Below, in pieces: positions 42,774-53,115 of a stretch of 64,000 nt of DNA. Made by a program: the position numbers and the translations under genes. This DNA comes from Denitromonas halophila. GTDB lineage: Bacteria; Pseudomonadota; Gammaproteobacteria; Burkholderiales; Rhodocyclaceae. Where the stretch lies: contig NZ_VMNK01000003.1 of NCBI RefSeq assembly GCF_007625155.1, positions 186,001 to 250,000 on the forward strand. The letters are read 5' to 3'. Every line of letters starts with the position of its first letter. Positions within the stretch are counted from its first letter, which is position 1. The notes beneath the pieces are model-generated. The model saw nothing but the letters and a program-made list of their open reading frames with translations, had not been told where the DNA came from and searched no databases.

Positions 42774-44747
42774 TCAGGCCGTTTGGCGCGCGCCGGCGTC
42801 AGGGGCAGTACGTGCTGCCAGCCGGCGATAACGTCGGTCGGCCGCTGCCAATCCGCCACCGAAAGCCATCAGCAAGCAACCGAACCAGATCCAGCTGATA
42901 AAAGGTTTGTGATAGAGGCGCACAATCCAGGTCGTGTCATCGATCATCTCGCCCATCGAGGCGTAAATGTCGCCAAACAGGCCGATATCCAGCGAGGCCT
43001 CGGTCATGGGCATCTGGCGCGCGAGGTAGATCCGCTTTTCCGGCGTGAGCGTCGCGACCGACTGACCGTCGCGGGTGACTTTCAGCGTCCCTTGGGCTGC
43101 CGCATAGTTCGGGCCGGGCGCATCGGTGATGGCGGTCAGCTCGAAGTCGTAGCCGGCCAGCGTGGCCGTGTCACCCACCTGCATTTTCACGTCGATGTTG
43201 GTCTGCGTGCCATTGACCATGGCGACCCCGATGATGAAGAAGCCGATACCGACGTGAGCGATCCACATGCCCCACCAGGCGCGCGGTATGCCGCTCAGGC
43301 GCACGCCGGCCGCGGCACCCGGCCGCTCACGCAGACGCTCGACGAGCAGCACGATATTCACGATCAGTACCCAGGCGGCCAGCGACATGCCGACGATCAT
43401 GCGCCAGCTCATCGTGCCGGCCATCCACGCACCGGTCAGCCCGAGCACCACACTGGCGACAAACCACGGCGCCAGCTTGCCCAGGACGACGCCGACGTCG
43501 TGTCCCTTCCAACGCAGCAGGGGCCCCATCGCCATCAGCAAGACGACCGGCACCATCAGCGGCAGAAACACCGACTCGAAGTACGGCGGGCCCACAGAGA
43601 TCTTGCCCAGATTGAGCGCATCGAGGAACAAGGGGTAGAGCGTGCCGAGCAGCACCGAGGTGGCAACCACCGACAGCAATACGTTATTGGCCAGCAACAC
43701 CGACTCGCGCGACACCAGGGCAAACTTGCCGCCGCCAGCGAGTTTGGGCGCGCGCCAGGCGAAGAGCATCAGCGAGACGCCGATCACCAGCACCAGCAAG
43801 CCGAGGATATACATGCCGCGACGCGGGTCGGTGGCGAAGGCATGCACCGAGGTGAGCACACCCGAACGGACCAGGAAGGTGCCCAGCAAGGACAACGAGA
43901 ACGCGGCGATGGCGAGCAACACCGTCCAGCTGCGGAAGGCGCCGCGCTTTTCAGTCACCGCCAGCGAATGGATCAGCGCCGTGCCCACCAGCCAAGGCAT
44001 GAAGGACGCGTTTTCGACCGGGTCCCAGAACCACCAGCCGCCCCAGCCCAGTTCGTAGTAGGCCCAGCCCGAGCCCACCGCGATACCCAAGGTGAGGAAT
44101 ACCCACGCCACACTGGTCCAGGGGCGCGACCAGCGTGCCCAGGCGACATCCAGCCGGCCGGAGATGAGCGCGGCAATGGCGAAGGCGAAGGCCACCGAGA
44201 ACCCGACATAGCCCATGTAGAGCAGCGGCGGATGGATGATCATCCCCGGGTCTTGCAGCAAGGGGTTGAGGTCCTGGCCCTCGGCGACACCCGGCAACAG
44301 ACGGTTGAAGGGGTTGGACGTAAACAGGATGAAGGAGATGAACCCGCCACTGACCAAGCCAAGCACGCCGAGCACGCGGGCGACGAAAATGTCGGGCAGC
44401 GTGCGCGAGAACATCGCGACTGCCAGCGTCCACCCCGCCAGGATCAGCCCCCAAAGCAGCAAGGAGCCCTCATGGCTGCCCCAGACGGCCGTCACGCGGT
44501 AATGCACGGGCAGTTTGGTATTGGAGTGCTGGGCAACGTACTCCACTGAAAAATCGTTGGCCACGAAGGCCCAGGTCAAACAGGCAAACGCCAGGGCCAT
44601 GAAGGCAAACTGCGCCACCGCGGCGGGCCGCGCCACGGCAATCAAGGCGGAGCGATACTGGTGCGCGCCGACCAGCGGTACGACGCCCTGCACCAGCGCG
44701 ACCAGGAAAGCCAGAATGAGCGCGAAATGTCCGAGTTCTGGAATCAT
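42774..44747 (-). CDS. ccmF: CcmF, haem lyase subunit
   Basis: 657 residues, about 15 membrane helices. The WWD domain GWGGWWFWDPVENASFMPWL is exact, and conserved histidines flank it, for example in the LIHSLAVTEKRGAF and WGSHEGSLLLWGL segments. CcmF takes haem from holo-CcmE and joins it to apocytochrome with CcmH and CcmI. It overlaps ccmE by ATGA. Full length, no anomalies. Confidence 0.96.
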   Translation of the reverse strand: MIPELGHFALILAFLVALVQGVVPLVGAHQYRSALIAVARPAAVAQFAFMALAFACLTWAFVANDFSVEYVAQHSNTKLPVHYRVTAVWGSHEGSLLLWGLILAGWTLAVAMFSRTLPDIFVARVLGVLGLVSGGFISFILFTSNPFNRLLPGVAEGQDLNPLLQDPGMIIHPPLLYMGYVGFSVAFAFAIAALISGRLDVAWARWSRPWTSVAWVFLTLGIAVGSGWAYYELGWGGWWFWDPVENASFMPWLVGTALIHSLAVTEKRGAFRSWTVLLAIAAFSLSLLGTFLVRSGVLTSVHAFATDPRRGMYILGLLVLVIGVSLMLFAWRAPKLAGGGKFALVSRESVLLANNVLLSVVATSVLLGTLYPLFLDALNLGKISVGPPYFESVFLPLMVPVVLLMAMGPLLRWKGHDVGVVLGKLAPWFVASVVLGLTGAWMAGTMSWRMIVGMSLAAWVLIVNIVLLVERLRERPGAAAGVRLSGIPRAWWGMWIAHVGIGFFIIGVAMVNGTQTNIDVKMQVGDTATLAGYDFELTAITDAPGPNYAAAQGTLKVTRDGQSVATLTPEKRIYLARQMPMTEASLDIGLFGDIYASMGEMIDDTTWIVRLYHKPFISWIWFGCLLMAFGGGLAAADRRYRRLAARTAPDAGARQTA

Positions 44748-45190
44748 TGCGACACCGTCGCGGCTGTTTTGTGTGCCTGGTCGATGGCGTCCTGCGCTTC
44801 GGGCGGCATGTAGTTTTCGTCGTGCTTGGCCAGCACTTCCGTGGCCGCAAACTGGCCGTCAGCCCCCAGCGCGCCCTGCACCACGGCTCCCTTGCCTTCC
44901 TTGAACAGGTCCGGCAAGGGGCCCTTGTAAGCCACGGGAATCGAACGGGCGGTATCGGTAATGGCGAAGCGCACGGTGATGCCGTCGGCGTCGCGCTTGA
45001 TCGAGCCATCCTCGACCATGCCGCCGATACGGAAGGTTCGCCCTTGCGGCGCCTTGCCTTCGGCCACCTCGGTCGGCGTATGGAAGAACACCAGGTTCTG
45101 CTGGAATGCAGACAATACCAGGGCCACGGCACCGCCAAGCAAGGCGACACCTGCCACCACGAGGATCAGACGTTTCTGTCTGGCTTTCAT
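44744..45190 (-). CDS. ccmE: CcmE, haem chaperone
   Basis: 148 residues. One N-terminal helix (about 8-28) and an OB-fold periplasmic domain; His123 in LAKHDENYMP is the haem-binding histidine, with Tyr127 beside it. It binds haem covalently from the CcmABCD complex and passes it to CcmF. ATG 45190 overlaps ccmD by ATGA. The longer open frame upstream belongs to the other-frame shadow of ccmD. Confidence 0.95.
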   Translation of the reverse strand: MKARQKRLILVVAGVALLGGAVALVLSAFQQNLVFFHTPTEVAEGKAPQGRTFRIGGMVEDGSIKRDADGITVRFAITDTARSIPVAYKGPLPDLFKEGKGAVVQGALGADGQFAATEVLAKHDENYMPPEAQDAIDQAHKTAATVSQ

Positions 45191-45387
45191 TCTTGAATCT
45201 CCTTGCGCCGCGCACTGGCCTTCATGGCCTGACGCAGCCGCTGCAACCGATGAACCACTTGCTTCCGACGGCGTAACACCACGACAAGTTCCAGCGCGAT
45301 CAAAGCAAATGTGACGCCATAGGAACCCCAAACGAAGAACCCGGCCCCACCCATGGACCAGAAATCAGACATCGACTGCCAGTTCAT
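45187..45387 (-). CDS. ccmD: CcmD, small membrane protein of haem export complex
   Basis: 66 residues with one helix (FFVWGSYGVTFALIALELVVVL) preceded by a short Ser/Trp/Met-rich N-terminus and followed by a basic C-terminal tail, as usual for CcmD. It helps release holo-CcmE from CcmABC. It overlaps both ccmC and ccmE by four bases. Confidence 0.92.
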   Translation of the reverse strand: MNWQSMSDFWSMGGAGFFVWGSYGVTFALIALELVVVLRRRKQVVHRLQRLRQAMKASARRKEIQE

Positions 45388-46145
45388 GCCTGCGCCCCCC
45401 TGGCATCCAGGACCTCGCCCACCCAGTCGGTATGGCGCTCACGCTCGAGAATCAGCGAGCGCACCCGCCACAGCACAACGGCGATCGTATAGGCCCACGA
45501 GGCGAACGCCATCACCAGCATGGCCATCAACATGGTGGTTGCCATGCTCGGCGCCTTGGTGAGGCTGACCGATGCGCCCTGATGGAGGGTGTTCCACCAC
45601 TTCACCGAGAAATAGATGATCGGCACGTTCACCGCGCCGACCAGCGCAAGAATGGCGCCGGCCTTGTCGGCCCGACGGGGGTCTTCAATTGCGCGGGTCA
45701 GGGCCATGAAGCCGAAATACAGAAACAGCAGCAGCAACTGCGAGGTCAGCCGCGCATCCCAGACCCAATACGCGCCCCAGGTCGGCCGCCCCCACAAGGC
45801 GCCGGTCCACAAGGCGACGAAACAGAACATCGCGCCGGTTGGCGCCAGCGCCTGCGTCATCATGGCCGACAGGCGGGTGTTGAAAACAACCCCGATCGCC
45901 GACCAGAAGGCCATGATCAGATAGATGAACATCGACATCCAGGCCGCCGGCACGTGAATGAAGATGACCCGATACACCTCGCCCTGTACCGCATCGGTCG
46001 GTGCCACAAAAAAGCCGAGATACAGGCCGATCAAGGTGAAGCCCACCGCGGCGGCCGCAAACCAGGGCGCCAGACGCCCCGCGAGCGGGTAGAACACGTT
46101 CGGTGCGGCGTAACGAAAGAGACTGAAGCGTTGTCCGGATTCCAT
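45384..46145 (-). CDS. ccmC: CcmC, haem handling membrane protein
   Basis: 253 residues with six membrane helices. The WWD-type region is WGRPTWGAYWVWDARLTSQ, and FIHVPAAWMSMFIY supplies one of the conserved histidines. CcmC loads haem onto CcmE. A gap of 52 bp separates it from ccmB; the stop overlaps ccmD. Confidence 0.95.
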   Translation of the reverse strand: MESGQRFSLFRYAAPNVFYPLAGRLAPWFAAAAVGFTLIGLYLGFFVAPTDAVQGEVYRVIFIHVPAAWMSMFIYLIMAFWSAIGVVFNTRLSAMMTQALAPTGAMFCFVALWTGALWGRPTWGAYWVWDARLTSQLLLLFLYFGFMALTRAIEDPRRADKAGAILALVGAVNVPIIYFSVKWWNTLHQGASVSLTKAPSMATTMLMAMLVMAFASWAYTIAVVLWRVRSLILERERHTDWVGEVLDARGAQA

Positions 46146-46197
46146 GGCCTTAGGAAATCAGTAGCTGCGGCAAGACGACCGCAAGTTTTTCGGGGGC

Positions 46198-46866
46198 CTA
46201 CTCTACCGCGATTCGCAAGGCGGCGGCACACGCCCACGGCGCCAGCGCCAGCGCCGCCAGCGATCCACCGCCCAGCAGCATCAAATGCGCATTCGCCCCC
46301 GTGCCCGACAGGTAAGCATCCACCGCGCCCGCCCCAAAAATCAGGATCGGCACGAACAAGGGCAAGACCAGGAGCGCGAGCAGCATGCCCCCCCCCCTAA
46401 GCCCCAGCGTGAGCGCGGCGCCCACTCCGCCCAAAAGCGACAGGATCGGCGTACCGAGCAGCAAGGATAGGATCAGCACCCCGGTTGCGCTTTGCGTCAT
46501 ATCAAACAGCAAGGCCAGTGCCGGCGCGGCAATGACCAAGGGCACGGCGGTGGTCAGCCAGTGCGCCAGGACCTTGGCCAGCACCCACAGCACCGGAGGC
46601 TCCGGCGACAGCAAAAGCTGCTCGAGCACACCGTCCGTGTGGTCCTGCGAGAACACCCGGTGCAGCGACAGCAACGTTGCCAACAGCGCCGCGACCCACA
46701 ACACGCCGGGCGCGATGGTCCGCAGCAGATTCGGTTCGGCGCCGACACCAAAAGGGAACAAACAGGCGACGATGGTGAAGAACGACAGGGTCACCAGCAC
46801 ATCGGCACGATTGCGCCAGGCCAGCAGCAGATCGCGGCGCAGCACTTCAAGAAAAACGCTCAACAT
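46198..46866 (-). CDS. ccmB: CcmB, permease of the CcmAB transporter
   Basis: 222 residues with six helices; the family segment LRRDLLLAWRNRADVLVTLSFF begins the protein and FSQDHTDGVLEQLLLSPEPP is the conserved cytoplasmic loop. It forms the CcmABCD complex that releases haem-loaded CcmE. It overlaps ccmA by seven bases. The coding strand contains a run of ten G (46397-46388) encoding part of LRGGGMLL, a possible slippage site. In the sequence given the frame is intact. Confidence 0.93.
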   Translation of the reverse strand: MLSVFLEVLRRDLLLAWRNRADVLVTLSFFTIVACLFPFGVGAEPNLLRTIAPGVLWVAALLATLLSLHRVFSQDHTDGVLEQLLLSPEPPVLWVLAKVLAHWLTTAVPLVIAAPALALLFDMTQSATGVLILSLLLGTPILSLLGGVGAALTLGLRGGGMLLALLVLPLFVPILIFGAGAVDAYLSGTGANAHLMLLGGGSLAALALAPWACAAALRIAVE

Positions 46867-47486
46867 GCCGACTCCGCAAGATCGACCGTCCGCATCGGCG
46901 TGGCAAAGGGGACATCCTGGTGCGTCGTCATCACCACCATGCCGCCCCGGGCGCAATGGGCGTCGAGCCACTCAGCCAGATCGCGCACGGCCGTGACATC
47001 CAGCGCGGTAAAGGGCTCATCAAGTATCCACAAGGGCACATTCTCGGACAGATACAGCCGCGCCAGCCCGACGCGACGACGCTGCCCTTGAGACAGCACT
47101 TTGGCGGGCAAGTCGCGCTGGGGGCCGAGCCCGATGCGCTCGAGCGCCAGTTCGGACTGGCCGACATCGGCACTCAGACCATGACAGGCGGCCGCGAAGC
47201 GCAGGTTTTCAAGCGGACTGAGCAGATCGTTCAGGGCCGCGGCGTGGCCCAGATAGAGCGTGTCGCGATGGAAGGCCTCGCGGGCGCGGTCGATACGCAC
47301 CCCCTTCCAGCTCACCTGACCGTGCTCGGGCATGCCCAGCCCACACAACAAGCGCAGCAGACTGGTCTTGCCGACCCCGTTCGGGCCGGCGATACGAACC
47401 AACTCACCGGGTCGGACGGTCAGGGCAACATCGGCAAACAACATACGATCGCCGCGCAGGCAGGCGAGTTCAGTGACTTCCAGCAT
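46860..47486 (-). CDS. ccmA: CcmA, ATPase of the CcmAB transporter
   Basis: 208 residues. Walker A GPNGVGKTS at about 34-42, signature LSQGQRRRVGLARL, Walker B LWILDEPFTALD and the switch histidine in MTTHQDV are present. It uses ATP to release holo-CcmE from CcmC. First gene of the ccm operon; it starts 117 bp after napC, with a terminator in between, so ccm can be transcribed separately from nap. Confidence 0.95.
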   Translation of the reverse strand: MLEVTELACLRGDRMLFADVALTVRPGELVRIAGPNGVGKTSLLRLLCGLGMPEHGQVSWKGVRIDRAREAFHRDTLYLGHAAALNDLLSPLENLRFAAACHGLSADVGQSELALERIGLGPQRDLPAKVLSQGQRRRVGLARLYLSENVPLWILDEPFTALDVTAVRDLAEWLDAHCARGGMVVMTTHQDVPFATPMRTVDLAESAC

Positions 47487-47547
47487 GGCCGCGATTCAAT
47501 CACATTGGGGCGTAAAAGGATATGTGTGAAATCAAATCGAAGGCGCG

Positions 47548-47575
47548 AAAAAAAGGGCCGCTTGCGCGGCCCTTT
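47548..47575 (-). terminator. Rho-independent terminator between nap and ccm
   Basis: On the minus strand AAAGGGCCGC (47575-47566), loop GCAA, GCGGCCCTTT (47561-47552), followed by a run of T down to 47548. The perfect 10 bp stem lies 29 bp after the napC stop and 62 bp before ccmA. Confidence 0.85.
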
Positions 47576-47603
47576 GCCCGATTCGTTTCTTGCTCCGGCA
47601 GCG

Positions 47604-48245
47604 TCAGTTCTGAGCGCCGGCCGGCTTTTCTTCCGTCGGATGGAAGACTTCCGGCGCGGCACCGCCCTTGTCGCTGCCGATATCCTGCTCCACGGCCGGC
47701 AGCGAGTGGGCAATCCCCTTGTGACAGTCAATGCAGGTCTTGCCTTCGGAGAAGCCGTCCTGGTGCATGCGTGTCGAACGACGCCCCTGGATCGAGTAGT
47801 CGAAATACTCGAAGTTGTGGCAATTCCGGCACTCGCGCGAATCCGTCGCCTTCATCCGCGCCCATTCGTTCTGGGCCAGCTGCAGGCGCTTCCCATTGAA
47901 CTTCTCGGGCGTATCGACCGTACCGAGGAAGTGATGCCACAGCTCCTTGGAGGCCTGGATCTTGCGAATAATCTTGTGCGTCCAGTCTTTCGGCACATGA
48001 CAATCCGGACACGTCGCTCGCACACCACTTCGGTTCGAGAAGTGGATCGTGTTGCGATATTCCTGATAGACGTTCGCTTCCATCTCGTGACAGGAGATGC
48101 AGAACGCCTCGCGGTTGGTCCATTCCATGGCGGTGTTGAAACCGCCCCAGAACAGGATGCCCGCCACGAACACCAGCAACACCAGCCCGAGCCCGGCTCC
48201 GCGCAGGCGTCCCCAGAGGCCGCCCCTGTTATTGTCGTAGCTCAT
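47604..48245 (-). CDS. napC: NapC, membrane tetrahaem c-type quinol dehydrogenase
   Basis: 213 residues. One N-terminal helix (about 18-35) anchors a periplasmic domain with four haem sites: CISCH (49-53), CPDCH (79-83), CRNCH (139-143) and CIDCH (171-175). It oxidises quinol and passes electrons to NapB/NapA. Length and spacing agree with the NapC/NirT family. Last gene of napFDAGHBC, 24 bp after napB. Confidence 0.95.
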   Translation of the reverse strand: MSYDNNRGGLWGRLRGAGLGLVLLVFVAGILFWGGFNTAMEWTNREAFCISCHEMEANVYQEYRNTIHFSNRSGVRATCPDCHVPKDWTHKIIRKIQASKELWHHFLGTVDTPEKFNGKRLQLAQNEWARMKATDSRECRNCHNFEYFDYSIQGRRSTRMHQDGFSEGKTCIDCHKGIAHSLPAVEQDIGSDKGGAAPEVFHPTEEKPAGAQN

Positions 48246-48269
48246 ATCTAGCTCCCTTGAAGCGGTGGA

Positions 48270-48719
48270 TCAGCGCAAGCCTTCGGCTTTCTTGAAGGTG
48301 TTATCGACCAGGGTCGGTGCGTCGGTCTGCGGCACGTGACACTGACTGCAGAAGTAGCGCCGCGGCGAGATGTTCGACAACTCCTTGCCGTCGCGATCCT
48401 TGAAGTGCGTCAGGCTGACCTTGGTTGCGCCGGTTTCGCGGTAGCGCGTCCAGGAATGGCAGTCCATGCACTTGTTGAAGTTGGTGCTGACTTCATAGCC
48501 CTCGACCTTGTGCGGAATCAACGGCGGTTGCTGGACATAGTCCCGCGCTGTTGGCGCATGATCCTTGGGTACGACATAGCCGCCCGGGTCCAGCTCTGGT
48601 GCGGCAACATCCCGACCCCGAAGGGACTGAACGTTATCAGCTGCCTGAACGCCGAGAGAAATGCCCAGGCTCATGGTTGCCAGCAAGGCGACTACGAGAT
48701 TACGGGTCTTGTTTTTCAT
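48270..48719 (-). CDS. napB: NapB, dihaem c-type electron transfer subunit
   Basis: 149 residues with a signal peptide ending at VQAA. Haem sites CMDCH (84-88) and CSQCH (124-128), with conserved histidines earlier (IPH at 70) as sixth ligands. NapB delivers electrons to NapA in the periplasm. It overlaps napH by four bases (ATGA) and precedes napC. Confidence 0.95.
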   Translation of the reverse strand: MKNKTRNLVVALLATMSLGISLGVQAADNVQSLRGRDVAAPELDPGGYVVPKDHAPTARDYVQQPPLIPHKVEGYEVSTNFNKCMDCHSWTRYRETGATKVSLTHFKDRDGKELSNISPRRYFCSQCHVPQTDAPTLVDNTFKKAEGLR

Positions 48720-49639
48720 GACTCGCTCCTATCGAATCGGGTGGTCAATCTAAATACATCCTTGCCGCAAACGTCGATACAACGCCCACAGCTGGTACAG
48801 TCTTTGTCAAGAATCAATGGGTGGTCCTGCGCCACCGCCTTCAATGCTGGCCGGATAACCTGCGGTTCCGGGCAAACAGCAAAACAGTCCATGCAATCGT
48901 CGCACCCGGAGCGCTTGTCTGCCGTGACCCGGATCAACGCCGCCGAGTTCAACACACCATAAAACGCGCCCATGGGGCACACATGGCCACACCAGCCACG
49001 GCTGGCGATCAGTAAATCGTAGAGAAACACACCCAGCACGATGCCCCAGGACAGACCGAATCCGAAGATCAGTCCGCGATGCAACATCGACACCGGATTG
49101 ACCCATTCCCAGGCAATGCTCCCGGTCAGTGCCGAGGCCAGCACAGTCAAACCCAGCAACCAGTAGCGCGTGTACTCGCTAGGCACCTTGCCGCCCTTGA
49201 TGCCCAGCCGCCGCCGCAACCACGCTGCCGCGTCGGTCACCATGTTCACCGGGCACACCCAGGAACAGAACAACCGACCGCCAAACAGCAGATAAAACGC
49301 CGCCACAATGCCGCCGCCCAGCAAGGCTTCCTTGTACGGCACCTGCCCCGCCGCCACCGATTGCAGCAGCAGGTAGGGATCGGTCAGCGGCAACACCCCA
49401 AGGGTGAGACTCGACGACAGATTGCCCTTCACGATCCATAAACCGAACCACGGCCCGAGCATGAACAGCACCAAGATGCCCAACTGCACGACGCGACGCA
49501 GCAACAACCACTTATGCGCCCGCAGCCAGCCCTTGACCTTGACTGCCTCAGCCCCCGGGCGCGTCATTACTGACGCGCGCGAGCTTGCCTCAGTCGGCGC
49601 CGGCGGAACCGCCGGTTGCGTATGACTGGCGGCACTCAT
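48716..49639 (-). CDS. napH: NapH, membrane iron-sulfur protein
   Basis: 307 residues, four membrane helices with FCSWVCPVN and WCGHVCPMG, and a C-terminal part with CDDCMDCFAVCP and CTSCGRCIDVCG, two [4Fe-4S] sites. With NapG it forms a second quinol-oxidising route to NapB/NapC. ATG 49639 overlaps the napG stop (ATGA) and is chosen over a GTG nine bases earlier. Its N-terminal 35 residues are Pro/Ala/Ser rich. Confidence 0.93.
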   Translation of the reverse strand: MSAASHTQPAVPPAPTEASSRASVMTRPGAEAVKVKGWLRAHKWLLLRRVVQLGILVLFMLGPWFGLWIVKGNLSSSLTLGVLPLTDPYLLLQSVAAGQVPYKEALLGGGIVAAFYLLFGGRLFCSWVCPVNMVTDAAAWLRRRLGIKGGKVPSEYTRYWLLGLTVLASALTGSIAWEWVNPVSMLHRGLIFGFGLSWGIVLGVFLYDLLIASRGWCGHVCPMGAFYGVLNSAALIRVTADKRSGCDDCMDCFAVCPEPQVIRPALKAVAQDHPLILDKDCTSCGRCIDVCGKDVFRLTTRFDRSES

Positions 49640-50496
49640 GGCTTCCACCCCGAATCAATACCGCCCGGCTTAACCGGCGCGTCAGACGGCGGCACATAAC
49701 CCGGCGCCACACGTGTATCGCCGTACTTGCGATCCTCCAGCCCTCGCATCGGCAACTGGTGCTGCTCGCCAATCAGGGAACCGCCTGCGGCCTCGCGTTC
49801 AACCCAACCCTTGCGGTAATGCTCGGCCGACTTGCCCTGCGCCAGCTTGTGCGGCAAGACCTTGATCGCCGCTTCCGGCAACACACAGGAGTGCTCGCAC
49901 TTGCCACAGCCGGTGCAGTGTTCCGAATGGACCGTCGGCAGCAACATCGCATGCCGGTCGGAGCGCGGGTTGTGCACCAGCTCAAGCGTAATGGCCTTAT
50001 CGATGACCGGGCAAACGCGATAACACACATCGCAACGCAAACCGAGAAAGTTCAGGCAGGTTTCCTGGTCGATCAACACTGCCAGGCCCATGCGTGCCTT
50101 GCCAATATCCGTGAGTTCACGATCAAGCGCACCGGTCGGACAGGCTTTGACACAGGGAATGTCATCACACATCTCGCAGGGTACTTTCCGCCCTTCGAAA
50201 AAAGGCGTGCCCGTTGCTACGTTATCGCCCAACTCGGAGAGCTTCAAGGTGTCAAAAGGACAATCCCGCACACATAGTCCACAACGCACACAGGCCGCCA
50301 GGAAATCCTGCTCTGGCAGCGCGCCAGGTGGCCGGATGGCCTCCGCCGGACGGGCGGAGGCTTCCGCGCCGTAGAGTCCGACGCCCAAGGCCAACATGCA
50401 CGCCCCGCCTGCCGCGCCGGCCATTTCCTTGAGGAAACGACGACGCGCCTGACTGGATTTGCTGTTCGCGGATGGACGAGTGTTTTGCGTGCTCAT
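49636..50496 (-). CDS. napG: NapG, periplasmic ferredoxin-type protein
   Basis: 286 residues. Tat-type signal with ARRRFLKEMAGAAGG (about 17-31), then four cysteine clusters: CVRCGLCVRDCP, CEMCDDIPCVKACP, CDVCYRVCP and CTGCGKCEHSCV. It is the periplasmic partner of NapH. It starts 74 bp after napA and overlaps napH. The C-terminus is extended by about 50 residues rich in Gly and Pro. Confidence 0.94.
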   Translation of the reverse strand: MSTQNTRPSANSKSSQARRRFLKEMAGAAGGACMLALGVGLYGAEASARPAEAIRPPGALPEQDFLAACVRCGLCVRDCPFDTLKLSELGDNVATGTPFFEGRKVPCEMCDDIPCVKACPTGALDRELTDIGKARMGLAVLIDQETCLNFLGLRCDVCYRVCPVIDKAITLELVHNPRSDRHAMLLPTVHSEHCTGCGKCEHSCVLPEAAIKVLPHKLAQGKSAEHYRKGWVEREAAGGSLIGEQHQLPMRGLEDRKYGDTRVAPGYVPPSDAPVKPGGIDSGWKP

Positions 50497-50570
50497 GGTG
50501 TGCGGCGTCTCGTGCGAGGCGATGCTCTGCCTCGCACGCGACTACCCTCATTCACTCAGATGGGTCGATA

Positions 50571-53114
50571 TCAGGCTTTGGTGACCTTGACTGCGCACTT
50601 CTTGAAGTCCGTCTCTTTCGAGATCGGGCAGGTCGCATCGAGCGTCAGCTTGTTCACCAAGCGGCCTTCGTCAAAGAACGGCACGAAGATCAGCCCAACC
50701 GGCGGCTTGTTGCGGCCACGGGTTTCGAGTTGCGCCACCATGTCGCCGCGGCGGGAGGTCACCTTGACCTTCATGCCGCGCTGCAGGCCACGCCGCGCGG
50801 CGTCGTCCGGGTGCATGAAGACTTGCGCCTCCGGCACCGAACGGTGCAGCTCGGGCACCCGGCGGGTCATCGAGCCGGTATGCCAGTGCTCCAGCACACG
50901 GCCGGTGCACAACCACATGTCGTACTCGGCATCCGGCATTTCGGGCGGATTCTCGTAGGGCAGCGCAAAGACCACGGCGCGCTTGTCCTTGTGACCGTAG
51001 AACTGGATGTCGGAGCCCTTCTCGACATACGGGTCGTAGCCCTCGCGGAAGCGCCACAGCGTCTCCTTGCCATCGACCACCGGCCAGCGCAGGCCGCGCG
51101 CCTTGTGATAGGCATCGAAGTCAGCCAGGTCGTGTCCGTGGCCGCGGCCGAACGCCGCATATTCTTCGAACAGGCCTTTTTGCAGGTAGTAGCCGAGCGC
51201 CTTGGACTCGTCGTTCATGTAGCCCTTCCAGGCATGATCGTTTGCCTTGGCGACATCCGACATCGGGTACTTGTTGACCTGGCCGTTGGCGTAGAGCACG
51301 TCGTACAAGGTCTTGCCCTTGTATTCCGGCATCTTGGCGATCATCTCGGCCGGCCACACTTCCTCGACCTTGAAGCGCTTCGAAAACTCGATGTACTGCC
51401 ACAGATCGGACGTTGCCTCACCCGGAGGGGCAACCTGCTGACGCCAGAACTGTGTGCGGCGCTCGGCGTTGCCGTAGGCGCCTTCCTTCTCGGTCCACAT
51501 CGCCGTCGGCAGGATCAGGTCGGCCGACAGCGCGGAGACGGTCGGGTAGCAATCGGACACCACCACGAAGGCCTTCTCGTTGCGCCAGCCCGGATAGATC
51601 TCGTCGTTGATGTTCGGACCGGCCTGCATGTTGTTGGTGGTCGAGGTCCAGTAGCAGCTGATCTTGCCGTCCTTGAGCATGCGACTCTGCAGCACGGCGT
51701 GGAAGCCGATCTTGCCATTGAGGAAACCCTCGGGCAGCTTCCAGATTTTCTCGGACGTGGCGCGGTGCGCCGGGTTCATCACCACCAGGTCGGCCGGCAG
51801 ACGGTGGGCAAAGGTGCCCACTTCGCGCGCCGTGCCACACGCGGACGGTTGGCCGGTCAGCGAGAACGGGCCTGACCCCGGGGTCGAGATCTTGCCGGTC
51901 AGCAGGTGGATGTTGTAGATCATGTTGTTCGCCCAGGTCCCGCGGGTATGCTGGTTGAAACCCATGGTCCAGAACGAGACAACCTTCTTGCTCGGGTCGG
52001 CATACAACTGAGCGAGCCTCTCGAGGCGCTCAGCCGGCACGCCAGAGAGCTTGGCAGTTTTCTCGAGGGTGTAGTCGGCCACAAACGCGGCGTATTCCTC
52101 GAAGCTGATCGGTGCTGCGCCGCCCACCTTGCTGGAATTCTTGGCGTTCTTTTCGCGCTCGTCGGTCGGGCGCAGACCGTAGCCGATGTCGTCGTTGCCT
52201 TTCTTGAAATTAACGTGCTTCTGCACGAACTCAAGATTCACTGCCTTGTTCTGAATGATGTAGTTGGCGATGTAGTTGAGGATCGCCAGGTCGGTCTGCG
52301 GCGTGAAGATCATGCCGTTGTCGGCCAACTCGAAGGAGCGGTGCTCAAAAGTCGAGAGCACATGCACCTCGCTGCCCTTGTGGGTCAGACGACGGTCGGT
52401 CAGACGCGACCACAGGATCGGGTGCATCTCGGCCATGTTCGAGCCCCACAGCACGAAGGCGTCGGCGTTCTCGATGTCGTCGTAGCAACCCATCGGCTCG
52501 TCAATGCCGAAGGTGCGGATGAAACCAGCCACGGCCGAGGCCATGCAGTGGCGCGCGTTCGGGTCGATGTTGTTGGAGCGGAAGCCGGCCTTCCAAAGCT
52601 TGGCGGCAGCATAGCCTTCCCACACCGTCCACTGGCCGGAGCCGAACATGGCGATGCTGGAGGTGATCTGGTCGGCCGGCTTGCCAGCGTTGGCCTTCAG
52701 GTCGGCAGCGATCGCGGCCTTCCACTTCTCGGCCATGATGTCGTAGGCCTGATCCCAAGAGATCGGCGTGAACTCGCCGTTCTTGTTGTACTTGCCGTCC
52801 TTCATGCGAAGCAACGGCTTGGTCAGGCGGTCTTCGCCGTACATGATCTTGGACAGGAAGTAGCCCTTGATGCAGTTCAGGCCACGGTTCACCGGCGCAT
52901 CCGGGTCACCCTGGGTCGCGACCACGCGTCCTTTCTGCACGCCCACCAGCACCGAACAGCCGGTGCCGCAGAAGCGACAGGCTGCCTTGTCCCAGCGAAC
53001 ATCGGTTGCCGTCGCATTTGCCGCCTGTGCCGTCACAGGCAGGCTGATCCCCGCTGTTGCCGCAGCCGCCGCAACGGCATTGGCCTTGATGAAACCACGT
53101 CGATCCATAGTCAT
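50571..53114 (-). CDS. napA: NapA, periplasmic nitrate reductase catalytic subunit
   Basis: 847 residues. Reduces nitrate to nitrite at a bis-MGD molybdenum site. Tat signal [10 protein letters not shown]; the [4Fe-4S] cysteines CRFCGTGC with the fourth in LNCIKGYF; the Mo-ligand cysteine in [13 protein letters not shown]; and a C-terminal cofactor domain with [25 protein letters not shown] lies 6 nt before ATG 53114, one base after the napD stop. All key residues are present. Confidence 0.97.
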   Translation of the reverse strand: MTMDRRGFIKANAVAAAAATAGISLPVTAQAANATATDVRWDKAACRFCGTGCSVLVGVQKGRVVATQGDPDAPVNRGLNCIKGYFLSKIMYGEDRLTKPLLRMKDGKYNKNGEFTPISWDQAYDIMAEKWKAAIAADLKANAGKPADQITSSIAMFGSGQWTVWEGYAAAKLWKAGFRSNNIDPNARHCMASAVAGFIRTFGIDEPMGCYDDIENADAFVLWGSNMAEMHPILWSRLTDRRLTHKGSEVHVLSTFEHRSFELADNGMIFTPQTDLAILNYIANYIIQNKAVNLEFVQKHVNFKKGNDDIGYGLRPTDEREKNAKNSSKVGGAAPISFEEYAAFVADYTLEKTAKLSGVPAERLERLAQLYADPSKKVVSFWTMGFNQHTRGTWANNMIYNIHLLTGKISTPGSGPFSLTGQPSACGTAREVGTFAHRLPADLVVMNPAHRATSEKIWKLPEGFLNGKIGFHAVLQSRMLKDGKISCYWTSTTNNMQAGPNINDEIYPGWRNEKAFVVVSDCYPTVSALSADLILPTAMWTEKEGAYGNAERRTQFWRQQVAPPGEATSDLWQYIEFSKRFKVEEVWPAEMIAKMPEYKGKTLYDVLYANGQVNKYPMSDVAKANDHAWKGYMNDESKALGYYLQKGLFEEYAAFGRGHGHDLADFDAYHKARGLRWPVVDGKETLWRFREGYDPYVEKGSDIQFYGHKDKRAVVFALPYENPPEMPDAEYDMWLCTGRVLEHWHTGSMTRRVPELHRSVPEAQVFMHPDDAARRGLQRGMKVKVTSRRGDMVAQLETRGRNKPPVGLIFVPFFDEGRLVNKLTLDATCPISKETDFKKCAVKVTKA

Positions 53115-53115
53115 T

